DNA of 64,000 nt from DATKFM01 sp046154965 (GCA_046154965.1 JBJXDY010000104.1:19756-83755), one strand, 5' to 3'; shown: positions 33,568 through 42,630, counted from the first letter of the stretch. Made by a program: numbers and translations. Notes: a model not told the origin generated them from the letters alone.

Positions 33568-33590
33568 ACATGAATTCAGTTCACATGAAT
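33568..33590. promoter_or_regulatory. Direct repeat in the mttB/LysR divergent promoter
   Basis: ACATGAAT occurs at 33568-33575 and again at 33583-33590, a 15-base period, in the AT-rich intergenic region between the two divergent starts. A candidate binding site for the LysR regulator or RNA polymerase; not matched to a known motif. Confidence 0.35.
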
Positions 33591-33660
33591 CTGTGTGTAT
33601 CCTATAATTCACAGTCACTTAAGCGCATAACTAACTAACTGGCATGAACCTGCCCTATCG

Positions 33661-34611
33661 ATGGACCGCCGAAATCTGCCCTCGTTTTCATCGCTTCGCG
33701 CCTTCGAAGCCGCCGCCCGGCACCTCAGCTTCCGCGCCGCCGGCGAGGAGCTCGGCCTGACCCAATCGGCCATCAGCCACCAGATTAAGGAGCTGGAGAC
33801 CTGGATGGGCTTGCCGCTGTTCGCGCGGTTGGCGCGGCGGGTGGAGTTGACCGACGCGGGCGCGCTCTACTTCCCATTCCTGCGCGACGCGTTCGACCGC
33901 ATCGCCCAGGGCACAGATATCCTGCGGCGATCGACGGCCGGCGGCGATCTCACCGTGCAGGTCTACGTCACCATGGCTGTGCGATGGCTGATCCCGCGCA
34001 TGCATGAATTTCACCGTGCCAATCCGGATATCGCCGTGAAGCTGGACGCCAGCCATTTCGACTGGGGCTTCAACGAGAAGCGTGCCGATGTGGGCATTGT
34101 CTATGCGCGGGAGACGGACCAACAGCAGCTCAGCTACACGCATCTTTTCGACGCCGAGCTGTCGCCGGTCTGCAGCCCCGCGGTGGCGCAAGGCGGCCTG
34201 GGCCTGCGCCAGCCCGCCGATCTGGTGAACCACACGCTGATCGAGCTGTTCACCGCGCCCGACGAATGGGCCACTTGGCTCAACGCCGCCGGCGTGCCGC
34301 AGATGACGGGCCGCAGCGGCATCAAGGTGGATAGCTATCTGCTGGCGATCGAGACCGCCGTCGACGGTCAGGGCATCGCCATCGCGCCGCATTTCCTGGT
34401 CGCGGCCGATCTGCGTAGCGGGCGCCTGGCGCAGCCCTTCAAGCTCTCCTGCCGCCAGCCCGGCGGCTGGTACTTCGTCTGCCGCTCAGCACTGGCGCAG
34501 GACCGGCGCGTCGCGCGGTTTCGCGAGTGGATCGTCCAGCAGGTGGCTGCCGATCCGGAGATCGGCGCCGCCGCTAAACCCAGGGCAGCGAGTAGGTCTT
34601 CACGTTCGTGA
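33661..34611 (+). CDS. LysR-family regulator (GcvA-like)
   Basis: A 316-residue LysR regulator. Winged-helix domain at residues 1-62 (LRAFEAAARHLSFRAAGEELGLTQSAISHQIKELE), then the effector domain (DLTVQVYVTMAVRWLIPRMHEF). This start is characteristic of the GcvA group. Divergent from the MttB/GcvT operon, which it probably controls. Its last ~38 bases overlap the convergent phnY. Confidence 0.9.
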   Translation: MDRRNLPSFSSLRAFEAAARHLSFRAAGEELGLTQSAISHQIKELETWMGLPLFARLARRVELTDAGALYFPFLRDAFDRIAQGTDILRRSTAGGDLTVQVYVTMAVRWLIPRMHEFHRANPDIAVKLDASHFDWGFNEKRADVGIVYARETDQQQLSYTHLFDAELSPVCSPAVAQGGLGLRQPADLVNHTLIELFTAPDEWATWLNAAGVPQMTGRSGIKVDSYLLAIETAVDGQGIAIAPHFLVAADLRSGRLAQPFKLSCRQPGGWYFVCRSALAQDRRVARFREWIVQQVAADPEIGAAAKPRAASRSSRS

Positions 34612-36004
34612 AACTCTTCATCGCCTCGATCACGCCTTCCTTGATGCCGAGGCCGGAGTCCTTGATGCCGCCGAAGGGCGACATCTCGATGCGGTAGCCC
34701 GGCACTTCCCGGATATTCACCGTGCCGACCTTAAGCTCGCTGACGAAGCGCGTGATGTAGTCCAGGCGGTTGGTGCAGACGCCCGACGAAAGCCCATAAG
34801 CGGTCGAGTTGGACACGCGGATCGCATCGTCGATGTCCTTCACGCGGATGACCGGCGACACCGGGCCGAAGGTCTCGTGCTTCACCAGCTTGCAGTCATA
34901 GGGGACATGATCCACCACGGTGGGCGAATAGAGCGCGCCCTTGCGGATGTTGCCGTAGAGAAGCTTGGCACCGGCGGCGACGGCATCGTTGACCATATCT
35001 TCGCAGTATTTCGCCGCAGGCTCGTCGATGACCGTACCCATGTCCGTCGCAGGATCCAGGGGATCGCCGTATCTGATCTTCTTCGTCTTCTCCAGCAGCA
35101 GATCGACGAAGCGGTCGGCCACGGCCTCCACCACGATCATGCGCTTGACCGCGGTGCAGCGCTGGCCGGAGTTCTTATAGGAGCCGGCCACCGCGAGCGT
35201 CGCCGCTTCCTCGATATCCGCATCCTCCATGACGATCAGCGGATCGTTGCCGCCCAGCTCCAGCACGGCGCGGCGATAGCCCATATGGTTGGCGATGTAC
35301 TTGCCGACGGAGACCCCGCCCGTGAAGGTGATGAGATCCACATGGGGATTGGTCAGCATCTCGTCGGCGATCTCCTTCGGATCGCCGGTGATGACCTGGA
35401 GCATTTCCGGCGGCAGGCCGGCCTCATACAGCACGTCTGCCAGCAGCAGCGCCGTCAGCGGCGTCTTCTCCGAGGGCTTCAGCACCATCTTGTTGTTGGT
35501 GGCGATGGACGGCGCCACCTTGTGCGCCACCTGGTTCAGCGGATGGTTGAACGGCGTGATCGCGGTAATCGCCGTCAGGGGATCGCGCTGCGTGTAGATT
35601 CGGCGCTTCTTGCCGTGAGGCGTGATGTCGCAGGAGAATATCTGTCCGTCATCGAACACGCAGGCATTGGCCGAAAGCGTGAACACGTCATAGGCGCGGC
35701 CGACCTCGTAGGTCGAGTCCTTGAGGCACAGGCCGGACTCCAGCGTGATCAGGCGGGCGATCTCGTCGCGGCGCGCGACCAGCGCATCGGCGGCCTTGCG
35801 CAGGATCGCCGAACGGTCGGCGCGGGACAGCTTGGCACTGTAAGCGGCCGCCTTTTCATAGGCGCCGCGCACATCTGAAATCGTCGCCTTCGGCACGGTG
35901 CCGACGACTGTGTTATCGTAGGGATAATGCACATCGATGACGCTGTCGCGGCTGACCTTCTCGCCGGCGATGCGCATCGCTTCCTTGCGGATGACCGCGT
36001 TCAT
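34574..36004 (-). CDS. phnY: Phosphonoacetaldehyde dehydrogenase PhnY
   Basis: A 476-residue NAD-dependent aldehyde dehydrogenase. Glu in LELGGNDPLIV and catalytic Cys in SGQRCTAVKR; cofactor segments TPFNHPLNQVAHK and FTGGVSVGKYI. Neighbouring phnA and phnW identify the substrate as phosphonoacetaldehyde, oxidised to phosphonoacetate. It lies 2 bases after phnA. Third enzyme gene of the phnW-A-Y operon. Confidence 0.9.
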   Translation of the reverse strand: MNAVIRKEAMRIAGEKVSRDSVIDVHYPYDNTVVGTVPKATISDVRGAYEKAAAYSAKLSRADRSAILRKAADALVARRDEIARLITLESGLCLKDSTYEVGRAYDVFTLSANACVFDDGQIFSCDITPHGKKRRIYTQRDPLTAITAITPFNHPLNQVAHKVAPSIATNNKMVLKPSEKTPLTALLLADVLYEAGLPPEMLQVITGDPKEIADEMLTNPHVDLITFTGGVSVGKYIANHMGYRRAVLELGGNDPLIVMEDADIEEAATLAVAGSYKNSGQRCTAVKRMIVVEAVADRFVDLLLEKTKKIRYGDPLDPATDMGTVIDEPAAKYCEDMVNDAVAAGAKLLYGNIRKGALYSPTVVDHVPYDCKLVKHETFGPVSPVIRVKDIDDAIRVSNSTAYGLSSGVCTNRLDYITRFVSELKVGTVNIREVPGYRIEMSPFGGIKDSGLGIKEGVIEAMKSFTNVKTYSLPWV

Positions 36005-36006
36005 GT

Positions 36007-37272
36007 TCAGACCGCCTTTGAGAGTGTGGATTGCGCCGCGGCGCCCGCATGATTCAGCGCGAGATCGAAGACGCTGAAATTACGCAGGCGCAGATTGGCC
36101 GGCAGCCGGCCCACCGGACGATTCATCAGCAAGGGCACGCGCTGTTCGGAGATGCCGCCATGGGACCGCAGCGGCGCATCGAGGCCGGAGAGATCGTGGC
36201 GGCTGGCGCTGGTGCCGATGGCGAAACTGCGCTGGGACACCGCGACGATGTCGCCCATGCGATCCTCAGGCAGTTCGAAACGGCGGCAGGCCTCTTCGCG
36301 GGATAGTACGGTCTCCATGCCCGGCAAGGCCGCCAGGCGCTTCAGGATACCCCCGCGGTCGGCGCTGTCAGGCAGATAGACGGTCGCGAAAGAACCGAGC
36401 GCGCCGTGATGCACCACATAGGGATCGGTGATCGGCAGGATCACCCGCGCGGCATCCTTGCCCAGCCAGCCATCGAGCACGTCCTGCAGATAGACAACCT
36501 GCGGCGCGCTGTTGCCGTCGGTCTTGCCGTTCATGCCGTGATCGGCAGTCACCGCGACGACCGCGCGCAGCGCATCCAGCCGCGCCAGATAGCCGTCGAT
36601 CATGGAGTAAAAGGCGTTGGCGGCCGGCGTTCCCGGCGCATGCTTGTGCTGGATGTAGTCGGTGGTCGAAAGATACATGATGTCCGGCCGCATCGACTCC
36701 ATCAGCTTCACGCCCGCGGCGAAAACGAACTCGCTGAGATCGGCACTATAGACCGACGGCAGCGGCTTACCGACGAAACCCAGCGCATTGTCGATGCCAT
36801 GCTCGGCCTTCGTCGTCTCATTCGCCTTCTCCGCCGAGAAGCAGATGCCGGTGAGATCCTTGCCGAGGAGCCGCCGCAGCTTGTCCTTGGCGGTCACGAC
36901 GGCGACCTTCGCGCCGGCGCGGGCAAAGGCGGCGAGGATCGTCTCGGCGCGCAGGTACTTCGGATCATTCATCATGATCTCCTGCCCGGCCTCGCGGTCG
37001 TAGAAGTAGTTGCCGCAGATGCCGTGCACCGCGGGCGAAGCGCCGGTCACGATCGACAGGTTGTTCGGGTTGGTGAAGCTGGGCACCACGCAATCGGCCA
37101 ACAGGTTCGCGCCATCAGGCAGCGTGCGCCTCAGCCAGGGCATCGCGCCCGCCTCCATGGCGCGGGTCGTGTAGTCGGGCTCGCTGCCGTCGATGCAGAC
37201 GACCACGAGCGGCGCGCTCGGCCAAGCATAGGCCTTGCCGTTGACGGTGATCGATTTCGGATGCTGTGCCAT
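36007..37272 (-). CDS. phnA: Phosphonoacetate hydrolase PhnA
   Basis: A 421-residue alkaline-phosphatase-superfamily hydrolase splitting phosphonoacetate to acetate and phosphate with two zinc ions. Visible ligands and nucleophile: VVCIDGSEPDY (Asp), PSFTNPNNLSIVTG (nucleophilic Thr), STTDYIQHKH (Asp and His), TADHGMN (Asp-His) and RSHGGISEQ (His). ATG 37272 starts MAQHPKSITVNGKAY, as usual in the family. Lies between phnW and phnY. Confidence 0.93.
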   Translation of the reverse strand: MAQHPKSITVNGKAYAWPSAPLVVVCIDGSEPDYTTRAMEAGAMPWLRRTLPDGANLLADCVVPSFTNPNNLSIVTGASPAVHGICGNYFYDREAGQEIMMNDPKYLRAETILAAFARAGAKVAVVTAKDKLRRLLGKDLTGICFSAEKANETTKAEHGIDNALGFVGKPLPSVYSADLSEFVFAAGVKLMESMRPDIMYLSTTDYIQHKHAPGTPAANAFYSMIDGYLARLDALRAVVAVTADHGMNGKTDGNSAPQVVYLQDVLDGWLGKDAARVILPITDPYVVHHGALGSFATVYLPDSADRGGILKRLAALPGMETVLSREEACRRFELPEDRMGDIVAVSQRSFAIGTSASRHDLSGLDAPLRSHGGISEQRVPLLMNRPVGRLPANLRLRNFSVFDLALNHAGAAAQSTLSKAV

Positions 37273-37291
37273 GTCTATCGAACTCTCGCCT

Positions 37292-38434
37292 TTATGCCGC
37301 ACTCTTGGAGCGCGCCGGGGCGCCTGACGTCACGCCCATCTCCGCCAGCACGGCGCGCACCGCGTCGAGCGCGCCATTCATCTCGGCATCGCCGAGGCGG
37401 CCGATGCAGCCGATGCGGAAGGAGTCGGCCACGGTCAGCTTGCCGGGATAGATCACGTAGCCGCGCTCCCTGAGCTTGTCATAGAACAGCTCGAACTTGA
37501 ACTTCGGATCCGCCGGCATGTGGAAGGTGACGATGATCGGCGCCTGGATCGCATCGGGCAGCAACGTCTCGAATCCCAGGCTGCGCATGCCGTCGATCAG
37601 GGTCTTGCAGTTGCGGCGGTAGCGCGCGCCGCGGCCGGCGACGCCGCCTTCGGCTTCGTGCTCTTTCAGCGCCTGGTCGAACGCCACGATGACATGGATC
37701 GGCGGGGTGAAGCGCCATTGCGCATTCTTCTCCATCGCCACCCATTGGTCATGCAGGTCAAGGCTGAGCGCGTGGGCATTGCCGCCGCAGGTTTCCAGCG
37801 CCGCCTTGCGGGCGATGACGAAGCCCATGCCGGGCACGCCTTCCAGGCATTTGTTGGACGAGGCCGCCAGCGCATCGAACGGCACCAGGCGCGCATCCAC
37901 GGCAAGTGCGCCGAAAGCGCTCATGGAGTCGATCAGCAGGCTGCGGCCGGCGCGCTTCACCGCGGCGGCGATTTCCTCGATCGGATTGAGGACGCCGGAA
38001 GTGGTCTCGCAGTGGACCACGAAGACATGGGTGATCGCGGGATCGTCCTTCAGCTTTGCGGCCACATCCGCCGGCTCGACCGGCCGGTCTTCGGCCCATT
38101 CCATCGTCGCGTAGCCGCGGCCGCTATAGTCGGCGATCCTCGCCGCCCGCTTGCCATAGGCGCCGTTGATCAGGATCAGCAGCTTGCCGCTCTTCGGCAC
38201 GAAGGTGCCGATCATCGCTTCCACGGAAAACGTGCCGCTGCCCTGGAGCGGCACGCAGACATGGCTGCCGGTCGCCTGCGCCAACTCCACCAGCCGGTCG
38301 CGCACCCGCCTGTTGATGGCGATGAAGGCAGCGTCCCGCGAACCCCAGTCATGGAGCATGGCCTGCTTCACGCCGGCCGAGGTAGTCAGCGGACCGGGCG
38401 TCAGCAGCCAGGGATCGCGCGGGGCAGAGGGCAT
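37292..38434 (-). CDS. phnW: 2-aminoethylphosphonate:pyruvate aminotransferase PhnW
   Basis: A 380-residue PLP enzyme that converts 2-aminoethylphosphonate and pyruvate to phosphonoacetaldehyde and alanine. Starts with LLTPGPLTTSAGVKQAML; GSGTFSVEAMIG near residue 66 is a phosphate-contact loop; SSNKCLEGVPGMGF holds the PLP lysine. ATG 38434 has a GGAG 6 bases ahead; the longer frame to 38524 runs into the divergent regulator. First gene of phnWAY. Confidence 0.94.
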   Translation of the reverse strand: MPSAPRDPWLLTPGPLTTSAGVKQAMLHDWGSRDAAFIAINRRVRDRLVELAQATGSHVCVPLQGSGTFSVEAMIGTFVPKSGKLLILINGAYGKRAARIADYSGRGYATMEWAEDRPVEPADVAAKLKDDPAITHVFVVHCETTSGVLNPIEEIAAAVKRAGRSLLIDSMSAFGALAVDARLVPFDALAASSNKCLEGVPGMGFVIARKAALETCGGNAHALSLDLHDQWVAMEKNAQWRFTPPIHVIVAFDQALKEHEAEGGVAGRGARYRRNCKTLIDGMRSLGFETLLPDAIQAPIIVTFHMPADPKFKFELFYDKLRERGYVIYPGKLTVADSFRIGCIGRLGDAEMNGALDAVRAVLAEMGVTSGAPARSKSAA

Positions 38435-38504
38435 GAGGGGCTCCTTGAATTCGTTGCTTGCCCTTAAATGGCCCTGGGGCTTATCATAAGTCAAATCACT
38501 ACTT

Positions 38505-38521
38505 TCTATATTTAATATAGA
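38505..38521. promoter_or_regulatory. 17-bp palindrome at the regulator start, phn divergent promoter
   Basis: TCTATATT (38505-38512), a central T, then AATATAGA (38514-38521): a perfect palindrome ending one base before the regulator ATG (38523). It lies in the 88-base gap between phnW and the LysR gene. A candidate operator for self-control of the regulator, or an AT-rich promoter element. Confidence 0.5.
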
Positions 38522-38522
38522 C

Positions 38523-39389
38523 ATGATCTATACTCAACTTCGCGCCTTCCATGCGGTGGCCGCCGCCAGCAGCTTCACCAAGGCGGCCGACGCGCTGCAC
38601 GTCACCCAGCCCACCCTGTCGGCCCAGGTGAAGGCGCTGGAGGAGGCCTATGGCGTCGAGCTGTTCGAGCGCCGCGGCCGCGGCATCGCACCCACGGAGC
38701 TGGGCCGCCGCCTGCAGGAGATCACCCGCCGCTTCTTCAACCTGGAGGACGAGGCGGAGGAGCTGCTGGCAGCCACCCGCGGCCTGATCCGCGGCCATCT
38801 GCGGGTCGGCGCCGATGCGCCCTACCATGTCATGGAGTCGCTGGCCGCCTTTAACCGCCGCTACCCCAAGCTGACCCTGGCGCTGGCCATCGGCAATTCG
38901 GCGGAGTTGCTGCAGGACTTGCTGGAGCATCGCAGCGACGTCGCCATCGTCGCCGATGTGCCCGGCGACGCCCGCCTCCACGCCCTGCCCCTCCGCCGCG
39001 ATCGGCTCATCGGCTTCGTCCCCGCCGGCCATCCCCTGGCCCGCAAAGGCCGCATCGAGGCCGGGGCGCTGGCCGGCCATCGCCTGGTGCTGCGGGAGCC
39101 CGGCTCCACCACGCGCCATCTGTTCGAGACGGCCATGAGCCGCGCCGGCCATGGCCTGGGCGAGGTGCTGGAGATCGGCAGCCGGGAGGCCGTGCGCGAG
39201 GCCGTGGCGGCGGGCCTGGGCATCGGCATCGTCTCCGAGAGCGAGTTCGGCCAGGACACGCGCCTGCAGCCTCTGCGCCTGTCGGGCGTCGATGTGGAGA
39301 TGACCGAGTATGTGGTCTGCCTGGCGGAGCGGCGGGAGCTCAGGCTGGTGAAGGCGTTCCTGGAGATCGTCGCCGCGACGGCGACGTAA
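38523..39389 (+). CDS. LysR-family regulator, probably of phnWAY
   Basis: A 288-residue LysR protein: TQLRAFHAVAAASSFTKAADALHVTQPTLSAQVKALE (winged helix), then RGHLRVGADAPYHVMESLAAFNRRYP and a type 2 effector domain. Divergent from phnW and 88 bases away, so it probably activates phnWAY with 2-aminoethylphosphonate or a product as signal (inference). There is no leader space for a ribosome-binding site: a palindrome abuts the ATG. Confidence 0.88.
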   Translation: MIYTQLRAFHAVAAASSFTKAADALHVTQPTLSAQVKALEEAYGVELFERRGRGIAPTELGRRLQEITRRFFNLEDEAEELLAATRGLIRGHLRVGADAPYHVMESLAAFNRRYPKLTLALAIGNSAELLQDLLEHRSDVAIVADVPGDARLHALPLRRDRLIGFVPAGHPLARKGRIEAGALAGHRLVLREPGSTTRHLFETAMSRAGHGLGEVLEIGSREAVREAVAAGLGIGIVSESEFGQDTRLQPLRLSGVDVEMTEYVVCLAERRELRLVKAFLEIVAATAT

Positions 39390-39392
39390 GGC

Positions 39393-39803
39393 CTAGACGG
39401 GCGCGCGGCCGGGGCAGAGAAGGATAAAGACAGCGACCGCCAGCAGAACGGCGCCGACGATCTCCGGCACAAGCCAGTTTCCCGCATACAGGTAGGTGGT
39501 GACCGCAAAGCTTCCGGCCATCATGGCAACTGCTCCGGCCTTCGCCTTGGGCGGGATCACCCGGTGGCGGTGCCATTGGCGCAGGCCCCGGCCCAGGCGC
39601 GGGTGATCGTAGAGCCAACGCTGCAGCCGCTCCGAACTGCGGGAGAAGCACCAGAGCGCCAGCAGCAGGAAGATCGTGGTCGGCATGACCGGCAGGAACA
39701 GGCCGGCGATGCCCAGCCCCAGGCAAACGAACCCCGCCGCCAGGGCGATCTGGCGGATCGGCCGGCAGGCGATGGGGCGGTGCTCCAGGGTATCGGTCGG
39801 CAT
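39393..39803 (-). CDS. DUF454 (YbaN-like) membrane protein
   Basis: A 136-residue protein with three or four hydrophobic segments. Family features: GLGIAGLFLPVMPTTIFLLLALWCFSRSSERLQRWLYDHPRLG, then WHRHRVIPPKAKAGAVAMM. Function of the family is unknown. Start at ATG 39803. Convergent with the LysR gene, stops 3 bases apart. Confidence 0.85.
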   Translation of the reverse strand: MPTDTLEHRPIACRPIRQIALAAGFVCLGLGIAGLFLPVMPTTIFLLLALWCFSRSSERLQRWLYDHPRLGRGLRQWHRHRVIPPKAKAGAVAMMAGSFAVTTYLYAGNWLVPEIVGAVLLAVAVFILLCPGRAPV

Positions 39804-39944
39804 GGACTCACCGGTGGTTGGCATTCGGGCATGGCCACATGGCTGGGATAAGCTGTCATACCAGACAATCCCAGCCTAGTGCTTTTCGCGAGACGTTCTG
39901 TGATGGGGCGCACACCGGGCCGCTGGACACGCGGGTACGGGGCT

Positions 39945-40336
39945 AATTCGAGCGATGGACCCCATGTCCAGCGAGGAACTGCCCCACCGTCCAGCGGCGA
40001 TATGGACAGGGGCCGGAAGAGAACCGCAAAGACGCGACGGCGCAGAGGTCGCCTGTGAGGGTGGCATTCCGACCCGCCCCGCCCGGAAAGTTGAATCCGT
40101 GCGATGAACCCCATGCCAAGCGAGCCCTCGAACGCGCGACACCGTCTCCGAACAACATCGGTGCCGGCCCCCTCCCTACCCTCCCCCGCCAAGCGGCGGA
40201 GGAGGTGGCTCGCGCAGCGAGACGGAAGCGGCATGGCGCGGTCTTCAACCGCCGCACTGCTCGCTGAACCTACGTCAATGCGATTCCGTTCGATCGACCC
40301 CATGCCAAGCGAGGACGTGGCTCAGCGTCCAGCGGA
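39945..40336. repeat. Three degenerate copies of a ~32-55 bp repeat
   Basis: Copies at 39945-40001, 40093-40124 and 40282-40336 share a core like CGATNGACCCCATGCCAAGCGAG; the first and third also share the following CGTCCAGCGG. All three lie in a ~780-base stretch without a convincing gene between the DUF454 and AraC genes. Read on the plus strand, each copy would encode a similar (D/N)PM(P/S)SE peptide, though in no sensible gene. Probably a dispersed genomic repeat or remains of a duplicated leader. Confidence 0.55.
40180..40205. repeat. REP-like inverted repeat
   Basis: CCTCCCCCGCC (40180-40190) and GGCGGAGGAGG (40195-40205) form an 11-bp stem with one C-A mismatch and an AAGC loop. Such C-rich/G-rich palindromes are often dispersed in high-GC genomes. 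It lies inside the gene-poor repeat stretch. Confidence 0.5.
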
Positions 40337-40630
40337 AATGAACGAACCCGTAGTCATCTACGTCCACTGTCTGATGGGAACACAGGCATACGGTCGGGAC
40401 GCCGGACGGTCCAGACGACAAACAGATCCACAATGTCCAACATCGAGGCTCCCGGCGCAGGACCGGGAGCGACTCCCGGATATGGGGATCGGGATCGCGG
40501 GTTCAAGGAATTTGATCCTTGATGTCCGTTCATTCCGCCTCGGCTTGTTCTTGATTGCGCCTCCTTACGAAAACTACATCGGTGTCAGGCTGCGCTGGAT
40601 TGCGCGCATCCAGGGCTGTAGCCTCGGCGA

Positions 40631-41500
40631 ATGCCGGCCGAGAAACCAGCCGTGGATTTCCGCACCTATCGCTCCGACGCCCATAGCTGGGCGATGGCGG
40701 CGCGCGCACCCGACCCGCGGCTCAAACCCTACGTCAGCGACTATACCGGCTATAGCGAACAGGCGTCGCAGCCGATGCGGCGGTTGCAGCCGCCTTTCGC
40801 CGGCATCCCGATGATCGTCACCTTCGGCCCGGCGCTCGCCATCATCAATGGCGACCGGCCGGCCGAGCGCGGCATGTTCCGCAGCTTCCTTGCCGGGCTG
40901 CACGACGTGCATGTCCTGACCGAGTTCGCCGGCGCGCAACGCGGTCTCCAGGTCAATTTCACGCTGCTCGGCGCCCATCGCTTTCTCGATGCCGCCATGT
41001 CCGATGTGGCCAACCGCTGCCTGGATCTCGGCGACATTATCGGCGCATCGGCGGCCGGCCGCCTGAGCGAGAGGCTGCAGGATGCGAAGGACTGGCCCGC
41101 GCGGTTCGAACTGATGGACCGGTTCCTGCTGGAGCGCCTCGCGCGCGGGCGGCCGATGTCGCCCGATATCGCCTGGGCGTTCAGGCAACTTCAGGACGAT
41201 CGCGGCGCCCGCTCGATCGGCGCCTTGAGCCGCGCCCTCGCCTGCAGCCGCAAGACGCTGATCAAGCGCTTTCATGCCCGGATCGGCCTGACCCCCAAAG
41301 CGGTTGCCGGCATCCTGCGCTTCGAACACGCCGCCGGGCGGCTCAGGTCTGGCGGCGAAGAAGGCTGGAGCGAACTCGCCCTATCCTGCGGTTACAGCGA
41401 TCAGGCGCACTTCAATCGCGACTTCCGCCGATACTCCGGCCGCACGCCCACGGAGTACCGCCGCGCGCTGATGCCGAATGGCGGCGGCATTGCCGGTTAA
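40631..41500 (+). CDS. AraC-family transcriptional regulator
   Basis: A 289-residue protein. The C-terminal ~100 residues carry the two AraC helix-turn-helix motifs (SIGALSRALACSRKTLIKRFHARIGLTPKAVAGILRF; WSELALSCGYSDQAHFNRDFRRYSGRTPTEYRR). The N-terminal ~180 residues resemble the DUF6597-type sensing part (RLKPYVSDYTGYSEQ, IPMIVTFGP). Its target is not evident. Confidence 0.88.
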   Translation: MPAEKPAVDFRTYRSDAHSWAMAARAPDPRLKPYVSDYTGYSEQASQPMRRLQPPFAGIPMIVTFGPALAIINGDRPAERGMFRSFLAGLHDVHVLTEFAGAQRGLQVNFTLLGAHRFLDAAMSDVANRCLDLGDIIGASAAGRLSERLQDAKDWPARFELMDRFLLERLARGRPMSPDIAWAFRQLQDDRGARSIGALSRALACSRKTLIKRFHARIGLTPKAVAGILRFEHAAGRLRSGGEEGWSELALSCGYSDQAHFNRDFRRYSGRTPTEYRRALMPNGGGIAG

Positions 41501-41534
41501 ACTTCATCCAAGACCGCGCTGCTTTGTCCGGGAC

Positions 41535-42245
41535 TCAACCGGCAATCAGGTCGATCTCCTCGTCGCCAAAGCCAAATCGGGCCATCATGGCGCGGTGCGC
41601 CTTTGATCCCAGATATTCCTTCAAGGCCTGATCGAAGTCATGCCTGAAGGCATCGTCATGCTTGGCGAAGGCGAAACAGCCGAAGGCAGGTTCTTTTTCC
41701 GCCGCATTAATGCGAAGGACTTCGAGGTCGAGTTCCGGATGCTGCGCGCAGAAGGCGAAATGAGCGCGGGCGACACTGGCGTAGGCGTCAACGGTTCCGC
41801 GTGCCACAGCCTCAGCCGCCTCGCCGTAGGCCTCGAAGATCCGGATGCGGGCGCCGGGGACGCCGAACTGAACGGCGGCGTCATGCTGGACCTGGCCGCG
41901 GATCGCCGCGACCTGAGCGCCGCTGTTGCCGGCAATGGCGCGATAGCCCGTGAGCGCTTTCGGATTTCCCTTGCGGACGAGCAAGCCATCCGCCAGCGCC
42001 CAGATGGGGCGGCTGAAGCTTGCCATCTTCTTGCGCTCCTCCGTGGCAAACAGACCCGTCGTCATCCGCCAACGGCCCGCCGCGACGCCTGGAAGCAGTT
42101 CCGCGAATTCTGTTTCAGCGGGCTCGAATTTGCCGTCGCCGATTTGGGCAAGGATTGTTTTCGCCAACTCGACGTCGCAGCCGGTGACTGTCCCATCGGC
42201 GAGTCGATAGTTGAAGGGCGGTTCGATGAGAAAGCCGAATTTCAT
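41535..42245 (-). CDS. Transporter substrate-binding-domain protein without signal peptide
   Basis: A 236-residue type II periplasmic-binding fold of the amino-acid ABC transporter family (SBP_bac_3): FGFLIEPPFNYRLADGTVTGCDVELAKTILAQIG, then RWRMTTGLFATEERKKMASFSRPIWALADGLLVRKG and GTVDAYASVARAH. It starts directly with the fold at ATG 42245 behind AAGGA, and no signal peptide is encoded just upstream. It is therefore cytoplasmic, or a leader has been lost next to the palindrome at 42266-42319. No permease genes are nearby. Confidence 0.8.
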   Translation of the reverse strand: MKFGFLIEPPFNYRLADGTVTGCDVELAKTILAQIGDGKFEPAETEFAELLPGVAAGRWRMTTGLFATEERKKMASFSRPIWALADGLLVRKGNPKALTGYRAIAGNSGAQVAAIRGQVQHDAAVQFGVPGARIRIFEAYGEAAEAVARGTVDAYASVARAHFAFCAQHPELDLEVLRINAAEKEPAFGCFAFAKHDDAFRHDFDQALKEYLGSKAHRAMMARFGFGDEEIDLIAG

Positions 42246-42265
42246 GTTGATCCTTGCAATGATGA

Positions 42266-42319
42266 CGCTCTGCAACTCCTGGGTCCTCGCGTTCGCGAGG
42301 ACCCAGGAGCTGCAGAGCG
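42266..42319. repeat. Near-perfect 54-base palindrome
   Basis: Arms 42266-42291 and 42294-42319 are complementary over 26 bp with one mismatch (A75/C310 positions, 42275 with 42310) and a 2-base loop. Beyond a 6-base offset, the similarity goes on: TTGCAAT near 42254 and its complement near 42331 also match. It lies between the binding-protein start and a truncated GFA gene. It could be a REP-like element or a strong terminator. Confidence 0.8.
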
Positions 42320-42344
42320 CTTCCGTGACGATTGCAACGACGCC

Positions 42345-42630
42345 GTGTAGGTCCGGATGCCGGGGCGGGATTCCAAGGTGATGCCGATGTTCGTGCCGCA
42401 GGCCGGGCAGAATTGCTGATCTGGCCAGTGCCCGGACTCATCTGAAATGTGCCGGTAAATGCTCAGGGCGTCGGCCGCGATGTCGACCCGGTCCTGCTGG
42501 AAGACGGCTTCGACGCCGAACGCCGTGCCCGTGCGCCGCTGGCACCAGGTGCAATGGCAGACCGTGATGCGCTCCGGTTCGCCACGCGCCGTACAACGCA
42601 GCCGCCGTGATGATCGATCAAATCGCTGAT
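42345..42630 (-). pseudogene. Degenerate GFA-family (glutathione-dependent formaldehyde-activating-like) gene
   Basis: The minus strand encodes a clear GFA core: ARGEPERITVCHCTWCQRRTGTAFG with the zinc CXCXXC cysteines, then YRHISDESGHW and QFCPACGTNIGITLE. The N-terminal GGC part (DLIDHHGGC) is in another frame, and the expected CXCGAVRY segment is shortened, so there is a small deletion with frameshift near 42590-42605. The C-terminal third is missing after GIRTYT, where the sequence enters the palindrome region. A functional zinc protein is unlikely. Confidence 0.7.

Noticed and set aside
40021..40060. A purine-rich stretch (GCAAAGACGCGACGGCGCAGAGG-like) as a possible minisatellite or CRISPR remnant
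   Set aside because: No regular spacing or repeated units beyond chance.
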